This document shows, piece after piece, positions 1-7,006 of a stretch of 64,000 bases of DNA (position 1 is its first letter; each line of letters begins with the position of its first letter). The notes beneath the pieces are model-generated. The model was not told the origin of the DNA, did not search any database, and saw only the letters and a program-made list of their open reading frames with translations. Location: positions 144,622-208,621 of the forward strand of contig JAYRWY010000004.1 in the NCBI GenBank assembly GCA_041917755.1. The letters run 5' to 3'. Both the position numbers and the translations under genes were made by a program. Origin of the DNA: RGZA01 sp041917755. GTDB taxonomy: Bacteria > Pseudomonadota > Alphaproteobacteria > UBA9219 > RGZA01.

Positions 1-323
1 CTGGCGAAAATTTCAAGCTGCTTGAAAAATTGGCCGACACCATGGGCGCTGCTATTGGCGCATCCCGTGCGGCGGTGGATGCCGGTTTTGTCCCCAACGA
101 TTATCAGGTAGGGCAGACAGGCAAAATCGTTGCGCCTGATTTATACATGGCCGTGGGCATTTCGGGTGCCATTCAACATCTGGCCGGTATGAAGGACAGC
201 AAGGTCATTGTTGCCATTAACAAAGACCCCGATGCGCCTATTTTCAATGTGGCGGATTACGGTTTGGTGGGCGATTTATTTCAAATTGTGCCGGAATTAA
301 CGGCTGCGCTGGCTAAGAAATAA
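1..323 (+). CDS. etfA: Electron transfer flavoprotein alpha subunit, 3' part
   Basis: Only the C-terminal part is present; the reading frame is open from the left edge of the window. The visible part is the FAD-binding domain of EtfA/FixB: the GQTGK and GISGAIQH segments and the AINKDPDAPIF stretch are the family's flavin-contacting signatures, followed by the usual ADYGLVGDL end. EtfA pairs with EtfB to carry electrons from acyl-CoA and other dehydrogenases to ETF-ubiquinone oxidoreductase. EtfB would be expected just upstream, outside the window. The identification is secure; nothing can be said about the start or promoter. Confidence 0.96.
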   Translation, partial: GENFKLLEKLADTMGAAIGASRAAVDAGFVPNDYQVGQTGKIVAPDLYMAVGISGAIQHLAGMKDSKVIVAINKDPDAPIFNVADYGLVGDLFQIVPELTAALAKK

Positions 324-365
324 AGCCTTCAATCAACACTTTCTTTCTGCTATCAAACTGAGCAA

Positions 366-383
366 CGGAGGGGTGGCAGAGTG
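366..383 (+). repeat. Copy of the 5' end of the downstream tRNA-Ser
   Basis: Eighteen bases here are identical to 448-465, which cover the base before the tRNA-Ser gene, its acceptor 5' strand and the start of the D arm. The match then stops. Ten bases at 412-421 are the reverse complement of 461-470 (tRNA D arm), and 421-438 can form a small hairpin (5 bp, CGGAA/TTCCG). This looks like a decayed or partial tRNA duplication, the kind of scar left by integration at a tRNA gene, but no integrase is present in the window. Confidence 0.6.
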
Positions 384-448
384 CCTAGCGCGTAGCGCGT
401 TAATATGGTATTCGACCACTCGGAAGAAAATAATTCCGTTTGTTATGC

Positions 449-538
449 GGAGGGGTGGCAGAGTGGTCGATCGCGGCGGTCTCGAAAACCGTTAAACCCG
501 CAAGGGTTTCGAAGGTTCAAATCCTTTCCCCTCCGCCA
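449..538 (+). tRNA. tRNA-Ser (anticodon CGA)
   Basis: A 90-base cloverleaf: acceptor strands GGAGGGG at 449-455 and CCCCTCC at 528-534, discriminator G at 535 and an encoded CCA at 536-538. The anticodon loop CTCGAAA at 481-487 puts CGA at 483-485, reading UCG codons. A long variable arm (AACCC/GGGTT stem around 494-508) is the class II mark of serine tRNA, and the T arm contains GGTTCAAATCC. The gene stands alone between etfA and a small lipoprotein gene. Confidence 0.95.
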
Positions 539-638
539 TTTTCAAATGCCAGATGAAGCGTTCTTCCCAGCCAAGTTATGCATTCGTAGCGACATAGTAC
601 ATAATAATATCCTGAGAACGGTTTTTGAGGAGTGTAAG

Positions 639-1010
639 ATGCATATGAAACAAATATTGTTGCTTTTACCATCCATTCTATGTGCCTGCACACAACAAGA
701 AGCCATGCATAATTACAGCTTGCCATCTCAAGTGGCTCACAATGAAAAGTGCGCAGACATTCAGAAGTACAAAGTTTTTCAAGTAATGAACGATGGAGCA
801 TTGGCGTTTGCGTGTGAAACACAATATGGCATAGAAACTTGTTTGGGTTTGGTAGCTTTTATACCTAAAAAGAAAAGCCAGATTTATTATGATGATATGA
901 AGGTAGAGCCTTCTAGCGGGGGATGTATAGTTTACGAGGGAACTTATCGATACCCGACTAAAGGGGGTATATATAAAACAGTCCCAAAACTAAAATTTAT
1001 TGGTTTATAA
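639..1010 (+). CDS. Small predicted lipoprotein, unknown function
   Basis: The chosen ATG is preceded by GAGGAG at 627-632 with 6 bases spacing; the open frame extends upstream across the tRNA gene but that part cannot be coding. The 123-residue product has a short basic start, a hydrophobic stretch and a lipobox-like LCAC with the lipidated cysteine at about residue 17, so it should be exported and membrane-anchored. The rest is small, with four further cysteines (in KCAD, FACET, ETCLG and GGCIV), which could form two disulfides in the periplasm. I do not recognise the family. The gene is monocistronic and AT-rich compared with its neighbours. Confidence 0.7.
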   Translation: MHMKQILLLLPSILCACTQQEAMHNYSLPSQVAHNEKCADIQKYKVFQVMNDGALAFACETQYGIETCLGLVAFIPKKKSQIYYDDMKVEPSSGGCIVYEGTYRYPTKGGIYKTVPKLKFIGL

Positions 1011-1095
1011 GCTCCCAGCGCACTTAACTTCGCGCCTTTTTTAGAACCGCCCAAGATGTTGGAGTAGCACTCTACTATTTTTTATCTGAATGTTA

Positions 1096-1120
1096 GTGAC
1101 ACTTTGTTCATAATTGTCAC
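1096..1120. promoter_or_regulatory. Inverted repeat upstream of the pirin gene
   Basis: GTGACA at 1096-1101 and TGTCAC at 1115-1120 are perfect complements 13 bases apart; the arms extend to 9 positions with one mismatch. It lies about 95 bases before the pirin start and could be a regulator's operator or a transcript hairpin. No regulator is assigned. Confidence 0.3.
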
Positions 1121-1215
1121 CAATCGTAAACGCAGTTTTGTGCGATAAATCGGCCTAGACATTCGCTTTCGTGGCCCTACTTCTTTAATATAGCAAGAGA
1201 AAGAGGGAGAGAATT

Positions 1216-1965
1216 ATGTCAGCCAGCGCACACGTAAATGCACACGCAAAAACCCAAAGCGGAAACGTCACCGTCTATCCATATACATCACTTGGTCATG
1301 CGGATCATGGCTGGCTCAATGCGCGGCATCATTTCAGTTTTGCAAATTACTATAATCCATCCCGCATGGGCTTTGGCGCATTGCGTGTGATTAATGATGA
1401 TATTATTGCGGCGGGCAGAGGCTTTGGCACCCATCCACACGATAATATGGAAATCATCACCTATGTGCGCCAAGGTGCGATTACGCATAAAGACAGCATG
1501 GGTAATGTTGGCCGCACCGGCGCGGGTGATGTACAGGTAATGAGCGCGGGTACGGGCGTTGCGCATTCCGAGCATAATCTTGAAAGCGAAGATACGCGCC
1601 TGTATCAAATCTGGATTATACCAAATCAACGCGCGGTTAAACCCCGTTGGGAAGCCCGCCAATTTCCAAAAACACCTGTCACTAATGCGCTATCCGTATT
1701 GGTTTCAGGCGAGGCTAAACACGCAAATAGTGGCGCATTGGCTATCCACGCTGATGCCACCATTTATGGCGGGAAGTTGAATGCAGGCACCACAGTGACG
1801 CAGGAACTTAGCCATGGCGCGTATGTACTCGCATCGGTAGGGGAGTTGGTTGTGAATGGCGCGGTCATCAAACAAGGTGATGGCGCAGAAATTACCGGCA
1901 CGCAATTACTGACCATCACGGCGAATACAGATGCTGAGATATTAGTGATTGATGTACCAAACTAA
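1216..1965 (+). CDS. Pirin family protein (bicupin)
   Basis: A 249-residue protein of the pirin/YhhW type. The N-terminal cupin carries the metal ligand set: H73 and H75 in the HPHDNME motif, and H117 and E119 in the SAGTGVAHSEHN segment, matching the H-x-H...H-x-E arrangement of pirins. Bacterial members bind iron or other divalent metals; some show quercetin 2,3-dioxygenase activity, others act as redox-sensing partners, so the exact job is open. Its ATG follows a GAGGGAGAG purine run. It ends 3 bases from the end of the convergent lpxR-like gene. Family call secure, function not. Confidence 0.9.
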   Translation: MSASAHVNAHAKTQSGNVTVYPYTSLGHADHGWLNARHHFSFANYYNPSRMGFGALRVINDDIIAAGRGFGTHPHDNMEIITYVRQGAITHKDSMGNVGRTGAGDVQVMSAGTGVAHSEHNLESEDTRLYQIWIIPNQRAVKPRWEARQFPKTPVTNALSVLVSGEAKHANSGALAIHADATIYGGKLNAGTTVTQELSHGAYVLASVGELVVNGAVIKQGDGAEITGTQLLTITANTDAEILVIDVPN

Positions 1966-1968
1966 CGA

Positions 1969-2964
1969 CTAAAATCGGTATGATAATCCAACCGAGCCGA
2001 ATAGATCGGTGTTGTCTTGCCCGTAAAATTCTTCTGACCGCCAATTAAGCGTGTAGTTGATTTGAGCGCGGCCATAGTTAAAGGCAACACCGGCATTGGC
2101 ATCACCCACAAACGGCTTTTTGCCAACCGATGGGCTATCGGTAAAGGTATTTCCATCAAGGAATATGTTGCGGCCAACCAAACGGCCTTCAACACCTGCG
2201 AATAGACACCATGAAAACTCACCTTCAGGTATCGCAGAATAACCGTTGCCTGCCAAACCTGGGCGCACCCGCATCGGCGTGCTTTGTGACTTATACTGCT
2301 TGGGCATCAGTTGGAAAATCAGGCCGGTATTCGCATAGGTAAACACATTACCCAGCGTTGCGCCCGCATATGGCCCGGCACGGAAAAATAAATCATCGGT
2401 TTCGGCATTCACACTATCGGGCCACAGGCGTTCCCATGATGCCACAAAGCCTGGTTCATTTTTCAATTGATGTGACCAGCCGCGCGGGCGCTCGCCATCA
2501 AGCAGTACATGCACAAAATCTTGTGCTTCATCCGCAAGGGAATAAGGGCCCACCACACCCAGCGTTAATCCAATAGTGTCACGGTGATTGCCATTGGTCG
2601 CGCCGACATTCACCGTGCCATACATAAATCCGGCATAGGGACGATCCGATGGATCGGGATTAACCGCAGATAACACTTTGGGCGCGTATATGTTTTGTCC
2701 CAATGAATATGATACAGTTGTATCATTCAACATATTCATCGGCACAAGCTTATCAAGCGTGCGCGCAACCGCAGATGGCTGTTCATGGCGCTGCAACCAA
2801 TGCAGGGCAATCCCGCTAGTATAATTTCGATCTGCACCAGAACCGATTGAGTCATTTTCAAGCGTAAATGTGAATACATCATCATTAACGTCTTGCGCGG
2901 CTGCCATTGCATCCATGCATGGCGTAGCAAGTATCAAAGCGAGTAATGCAACCGAATGTTTCAC
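1969..2964 (-). CDS. Lipid A deacylase LpxR family protein (DUF2219)
   Basis: A 331-residue outer-membrane beta-barrel with a signal peptide ending around AMAAA (about residue 22) and a C-terminal aromatic (ending SYRF). Family signatures are visible: LENDSIGSGADRNYTSG near residue 35 (the E-N-D group holds conserved catalytic/calcium-site residues of Salmonella LpxR), SDRPYAGFMYG near residue 108, and the EAQDFVH...GW...LKNEPG block containing the catalytic-type histidine. LpxR removes the 3'-acyloxyacyl group of lipid A at the outer leaflet, softening innate immune and polymyxin recognition. Convergent with the pirin gene; upstream is a gene for a cysteine-rich secreted protein on the same strand. 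Confidence 0.88.
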   Translation of the reverse strand: MKHSVALLALILATPCMDAMAAAQDVNDDVFTFTLENDSIGSGADRNYTSGIALHWLQRHEQPSAVARTLDKLVPMNMLNDTTVSYSLGQNIYAPKVLSAVNPDPSDRPYAGFMYGTVNVGATNGNHRDTIGLTLGVVGPYSLADEAQDFVHVLLDGERPRGWSHQLKNEPGFVASWERLWPDSVNAETDDLFFRAGPYAGATLGNVFTYANTGLIFQLMPKQYKSQSTPMRVRPGLAGNGYSAIPEGEFSWCLFAGVEGRLVGRNIFLDGNTFTDSPSVGKKPFVGDANAGVAFNYGRAQINYTLNWRSEEFYGQDNTDLFGSVGLSYRF

Positions 2965-3001
2965 GTCGTGCGACTTCCAGAATAGTAAACCGCAGACAAT
3001 A

Positions 3002-4483
3002 TTATCGGCAGGTATTGCTGATTACTGTATCAGTAATCTGCTTGGTGCACGAATTATATACTTTGGCTCTTACCAACGTGCCGCCCTGACATACCGTGCT
3101 GGTTTTCAGCATGATGCTGTTGACACATCCGGATGCCGTACAAGTGTTGGATACAACTGTTTCGGTCGTGCTTCCTGCGCCGCCATTGCTGCCGTCACAT
3201 ACACGAATACGGCGCAGCGTGATGATACCACCCACACTCGGGTCGGAACATGGCGTAGTCGTAAGGGTATTTACCGGAACGCAACCCGTTGTACCACCAC
3301 CTGTACCGCCACCTGGGGTGCAGGTATTGCTTACAATGGTGCTGCTGTCGCGGCCCGCGCCGCCGTTGCTGCCGTCACAAATATGCTCTGTGCGTGTAGT
3401 GATGCTGCCGCTTTGGCCATTCGGGCACGACACGGTGCTGGTATTGGTGCTGGCAACACAGCCATTAATACCACCAGAAATGCCCGCGCAGGTATTGGCA
3501 ATAATTTGGTTTTCAATCTGCTTGGTGCAGGAATTGAACACTTGGCGGTACGCCGTAAAGCCTGGCGCGCCATTTGAACATTTCTTGCTGTAGGTTCGCA
3601 TAACGCTCAACTGGCAATTGGCGCTGGTTTGCTTGGTGGCTTGTGCATCATCTTCCACAATAGTGTCAGTTGCAATCACATCGGTTGTTTGTCTGCTACC
3701 CGTCGTGGTTTCAGCAACAGGGGTAATGGTCTCTACACCTGTTGTTGCAGTGGTCGCAGGAATATTATCGCTTACCCATTCGGTCGCACGGCACTGCATG
3801 TGGAAATCGATATAGTAATCCTTATTGCTGCCGCAGCTGAACTTGGCAGCATAAGTCTTGCCTGGGTTGGCATTATCCGGGAGAACTGCACCAATATCAT
3901 CGCGGCCAATTGGCAGTTTTGAAATAGGGTAGGTGGCATCATCTTTTACGCCCGGTACAAGCGTAAAGAGCGAGGCTGGAGCCTGTGTATCAGGCGTTGC
4001 TACAAGCTTCTTGTGGTCACTGGTGTCAACCAATCCTTTGAGCACCCATCCAGCTGCACAGTTTTCTGAAGATGGCGGGGTAGGTATATCGCTGACCCGC
4101 ATCGGGCGTGGTTCACAGCAGCCTGCAAAGCTTACCTTGGCGGGCGGGTTTGCAATAAACGCCAACCATTCTTGAACCGATTTTAACGGAACAAATAATG
4201 CGCTGGCGCTGGCATTATCGACATAACGGCAGGTATTAAATGCCCAAACCGGTGTTTTGCTTTTATCTGCAGATGCATCAAGGCGAACGCCATCAAATCC
4301 CGCAGTGAGTATGTCATTGTTTTCATCGCTGATGGGGCATTGTTTGAATTGAACGGCACCGTTCACCGCATGGTCAATGCTGCATTGGGTCGCGACATCT
4401 GCTTGGGCGTTAACCGGCATCAAAGTTACGGCTAACAATGCAAATACCCAGATGGTTTTCGTCAATAGCTGCTGCATGTTCAT
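3002..4483 (-). CDS. Secreted protein with four tandem cysteine modules, unknown function
   Basis: A 493-residue protein with a clear signal peptide (hydrophobic residues 8-24, ANA/QAD cleavage region). Residues about 30-230 form a cysteine-containing N-terminal domain with no family I recognise, followed by a Thr/Ala/Val-rich linker (about 240-290). The C-terminal 200 residues contain four modules of 40-50 residues, each with about four cysteines and ending in NTC: first and last share NSCTKQI, the middle two share CDGSNGGAG and SNTC. A Gly/Thr-rich spacer (GGGTGGG) separates two of them. The repeat pattern suggests a disulfide-stabilised extracellular stalk or adhesin. Same strand as, and 37 bases before, the LpxR-like gene. 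Confidence 0.8.
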   Translation of the reverse strand: MNMQQLLTKTIWVFALLAVTLMPVNAQADVATQCSIDHAVNGAVQFKQCPISDENNDILTAGFDGVRLDASADKSKTPVWAFNTCRYVDNASASALFVPLKSVQEWLAFIANPPAKVSFAGCCEPRPMRVSDIPTPPSSENCAAGWVLKGLVDTSDHKKLVATPDTQAPASLFTLVPGVKDDATYPISKLPIGRDDIGAVLPDNANPGKTYAAKFSCGSNKDYYIDFHMQCRATEWVSDNIPATTATTGVETITPVAETTTGSRQTTDVIATDTIVEDDAQATKQTSANCQLSVMRTYSKKCSNGAPGFTAYRQVFNSCTKQIENQIIANTCAGISGGINGCVASTNTSTVSCPNGQSGSITTRTEHICDGSNGGAGRDSSTIVSNTCTPGGGTGGGTTGCVPVNTLTTTPCSDPSVGGIITLRRIRVCDGSNGGAGSTTETVVSNTCTASGCVNSIMLKTSTVCQGGTLVRAKVYNSCTKQITDTVISNTCR

Positions 4484-4774
4484 TCTCGCATATTTTCCTA
4501 ATTAAACTTTTTTTCGCACAAAAATTCAGTGCCTAACCTCTATACAAATTCGCGTCACCATAGGCGTTGTCTGTATAAGTAAAAAATAGTGAAGCATAGA
4601 AAACATATAAAGAACCCATAAGCAAGGCGGCATTTATACATTCAAAAATACCAATATTTCCCTGTATTTATTGAATTAACTCAGATTGTCATAAGTGTTA
4701 ATTTTTGCCGTGCGCGATGCTTTTTTAGCATGGCGTTTTGTCGCAGCGACAACTTTACTAATCGTTTTTGCTGC
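4484..4774. other. Divergent intergenic region between secreted protein and oxygenase genes
   Basis: This AT-rich stretch holds the promoters of two divergent genes. I see no ORF. At 4738-4752 there is a perfect 7-base inverted repeat TTGTCGC/GCGACAA around a single A, a plausible operator close to the oxygenase transcript start. No convincing -35/-10 pair could be assigned by eye among the many TATA-like runs. Confidence 0.4.
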
Positions 4775-4813
4775 CCCCTTTTTGCTCCAATGGCACGCCA
4801 TTTCAAAAAGGGG
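4775..4813 (+). promoter_or_regulatory. 5' leader hairpin that buries the ribosome binding site
   Basis: CCCCTTTTTG at 4775-4784 is perfectly complementary to CAAAAAGGGG at 4804-4813, and inside this AATGGC (4789-4794) pairs with GCCATT (4797-4802). The resulting two-part stem closes over the AAGGGG Shine-Dalgarno (4808-4813) that lies 9 bases before the ATG at 4823. Such a fold would block translation when paired, as RNA thermometers and some riboswitch expression platforms do. Whether anything regulates it is inference. Confidence 0.55.
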
Positions 4814-4822
4814 AACCCACGC

Positions 4823-5452
4823 ATGTCATCCATCCTAGATCTCGATACTTTTAACGCAACACCCCTACAACAACAGCCCTACGAACATATTGTTGTTCCA
4901 AACTTCATTAAACCGGATGCCATCGCAGATGTTGTTTCCGATTTTCCGATCCTGCATCAACCCGGCAGTTTTCCGATTGATAAAACCGTATATGGCAAGT
5001 CGTTTGCGGCATTGATTGATCAATTCCGCAAGCCAGAAGTAGCCGAGGCATTTTCCAGGAAATTTGATGTCGACATCACCGACAGGCCATTGGTGGCAAC
5101 CGTGCGCGGTTTCATGCAAAAAAAGGATGGCCGTATCCATACCGATACAGAAAGCAAAATCATCACAATTCTAATCTATATGAATGAAACATGGGATCAT
5201 GAAGGTGGCCGCCTGCGTATCCTTCGTGATGATCATAATCTTGATAATTACTCATCCGAAGTCGCGCCGCTTGCCGGTACTTTGCTTGCCTTCCGCCGCA
5301 GCGACACCTCATGGCATGGGCACAAACCATTTGTGGGTGTGCGCCGTTCCATTCAATTGAATTGGGTGACCGATGCCGACTTTGTCGAAGAGCATTACGG
5401 CCGTCATAACGTCAGCGCCGCCGTAAAAAGCTTTGCGCGTTTTTTCAACTAA
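4823..5452 (+). CDS. 2OG-Fe(II) oxygenase (prolyl 4-hydroxylase-like)
   Basis: The start is set at the ATG with AAGGGG 9 bases upstream; the open frame runs further 5' without support. The 209-residue product has the double-stranded beta-helix signature: H106 and D108 (HTD) and H165 (in SWHGHK) as the iron triad, and R174/R175 in VRRSIQLNWV as the 2-oxoglutarate anchor. Such enzymes hydroxylate proteins, sugars or small molecules using O2 and 2-oxoglutarate. The substrate cannot be read from the sequence. The next gene, 21 bases on, encodes a second enzyme of the same fold, so the two probably act together. Confidence 0.88.
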   Translation: MSSILDLDTFNATPLQQQPYEHIVVPNFIKPDAIADVVSDFPILHQPGSFPIDKTVYGKSFAALIDQFRKPEVAEAFSRKFDVDITDRPLVATVRGFMQKKDGRIHTDTESKIITILIYMNETWDHEGGRLRILRDDHNLDNYSSEVAPLAGTLLAFRRSDTSWHGHKPFVGVRRSIQLNWVTDADFVEEHYGRHNVSAAVKSFARFFN

Positions 5453-5473
5453 ATCACATCGGGGATATATCAA

Positions 5474-6199
5474 ATGAGTTTAGCTAGCGTAGCGCAAAAA
5501 CACGCTTCATGTGATTGCTTGCACGGCGATGTAACGGCACAAAGTATCGTCGCAAGACATTTTATCGAGTCATTGATGGCAAAGCCTGCTGTGCAATCGC
5601 CATACCGGCATTGGCTATTGGACGGTGTCTTGCCGTGTTTCTCGGCGCGCAGCATAACGCAACTACCGTTCGAAGCCGCAACCATCAGCGAAACCTACGG
5701 CAAGCGTGATACCCACAATGCATCACGACATTTTTTCAATCACGAAGCGCAATTACAATATCCCGTATGTGCTGATGTTGCTGGTGGCTTTCAGTCTGCT
5801 GAAGTGATCCGTGCCATTGAAAAAACCTGCGAAGTTGATTTGCAGGGCTCTTTTCTGCGTATTGAATATTGTCAGGACAAAGAAGGGTTTTGGCTCGAGC
5901 CACATACTGATATCGGGGTAAAACTATTTACTATGGTTATTTATTTAACGCAGGGGCCGCTGGGCAACACCATGGGCACAGATATTTACGATGCCGCATT
6001 AAAATGGGTCGGCCGTGCACCAAGCGAGTTTAATAGTGCGGTCGTGTTTATCCCGGCCGAGAACACATGGCATGGCTTTGAAAAACGCCCAATGCCGGAG
6101 CTTCGCCGCAGTTTGATTGTGAATTATGTAAAACCTGAATGGCGTTCGCGGCATGAACTGGCCTTTCCCAATGCGCCCATCAGTACCAATGCGGACTAA
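5474..6199 (+). CDS. Second 2OG-Fe(II) oxygenase-fold protein
   Basis: A 241-residue protein carrying the same catalytic layout as its upstream neighbour: H144 and D146 in EPHTDIG, H200 in NTWHGF and R211/R212 in LRRSLIVNYV. Overall identity to the first protein is low outside these motifs, so this is an old duplication or a distinct subfamily rather than a recent copy. The N-terminal 60 residues have three clustered cysteines (residues 13, 15 and 55). GGGG at 5461-5464 may serve as a weak ribosome binding site. It probably shares the upstream transcript and leader hairpin. Substrate unknown. Confidence 0.85.
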   Translation: MSLASVAQKHASCDCLHGDVTAQSIVARHFIESLMAKPAVQSPYRHWLLDGVLPCFSARSITQLPFEAATISETYGKRDTHNASRHFFNHEAQLQYPVCADVAGGFQSAEVIRAIEKTCEVDLQGSFLRIEYCQDKEGFWLEPHTDIGVKLFTMVIYLTQGPLGNTMGTDIYDAALKWVGRAPSEFNSAVVFIPAENTWHGFEKRPMPELRRSLIVNYVKPEWRSRHELAFPNAPISTNAD

Positions 6200-6286
6200 A
6201 GTGGTCCATAATAGATGACGATATGTCGCAGCAAATTGTGGCAAATCTGGTGTATGAGTGTCGCATCATTTAGTAACGATTGATTC

Positions 6287-7006
6287 ATGTCCAGCATCCC
6301 GATTTGTCATAACGAAATCATCATGCAAGGTGGCTTTTTAACCAGCCTGTTCATGGCTGGCGCCGTTGGCAGCGTGACGCATTGTACGGGGATGTGCGGG
6401 CCATTCGTGATGTCCTTCGCACCCCAGCAGGCAAATCAACAACAGAGCATGCTTTCCCGCCTCAGCTCAAATCTGTTGTTACCGTATCATGCAGGTCGTA
6501 TTACCACCTACGCCTTGATGGGGATGGTTGCCGCCATTTTCTCGCAACAAGCTATTAAGCTCAGCAATTCAGAGTATATCGCATCAACCATGCCGGCGCT
6601 TTTGTTGGCATGCGGCGGTATACTATTCTTCCTACAATTTCTTGGCATATCGGGTTTGAATATTCCTTTGCCATCACTCCCTCGTGCATTGCAGAACACC
6701 ATTACCAGGCTTAGCCAGAACCCAATAGGCATGCGTGGCTATGTTATGGGCATAATTTTGGGTTTCTTGCCTTGCGGTTTGTTGCTATCTGCTGTGCTGA
6801 TTGCCGCCGCTGCACCTAATTGGTGGAGTGCAGGCGCAGGTATGGTGTTATTCGGTATCTCGACCATTCCTGCCTTAAACGCAGTTGCATTTATCAAAAA
6901 CCGAATTGCATCTGACAATCCAACCTGGAAGAATGCGCTACGCAAAGGTCTAACGCTTGCCAATTCACTTGCCCTTTTCTTTCTAGCCGGAGTACGCCTG
7001 ATATGA
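6287..7006 (+). CDS. DsbD/TauE-like membrane protein of the cbb3 oxidase cluster
   Basis: A 239-residue protein with about six transmembrane segments. It has the two short motifs of the cytochrome c biogenesis transmembrane (DsbD_2, often named sulfite exporter TauE/SafE) family: HCTGMCGP with C33 and C37, and GFLPCGLLLS in the second half. Members in cbb3 gene clusters are thought to handle copper or thiols for oxidase assembly; that role is inferred from context. Its TGA overlaps the ccoN ATG, so the two are translationally coupled. No strong ribosome binding site is seen; the ATG at 6323 (MQGGFLTSLF) is an equally good start. Confidence 0.8.
   Translation: MSSIPICHNEIIMQGGFLTSLFMAGAVGSVTHCTGMCGPFVMSFAPQQANQQQSMLSRLSSNLLLPYHAGRITTYALMGMVAAIFSQQAIKLSNSEYIASTMPALLLACGGILFFLQFLGISGLNIPLPSLPRALQNTITRLSQNPIGMRGYVMGIILGFLPCGLLLSAVLIAAAAPNWWSAGAGMVLFGISTIPALNAVAFIKNRIASDNPTWKNALRKGLTLANSLALFFLAGVRLI

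Noticed and set aside
405..638. Long in-frame 5' extension of the lipoprotein ORF
   Set aside because: The extension runs through the tRNA-Ser gene, and the internal ATG at 639 has a good ribosome binding site and a signal peptide.
2870..3577. Long + strand ORFs opposite the cysteine-module gene
   Set aside because: They mirror the repeats of the minus-strand gene and have low-complexity Ala/Thr composition without start signals; the minus strand has signal peptide and cysteine pattern.
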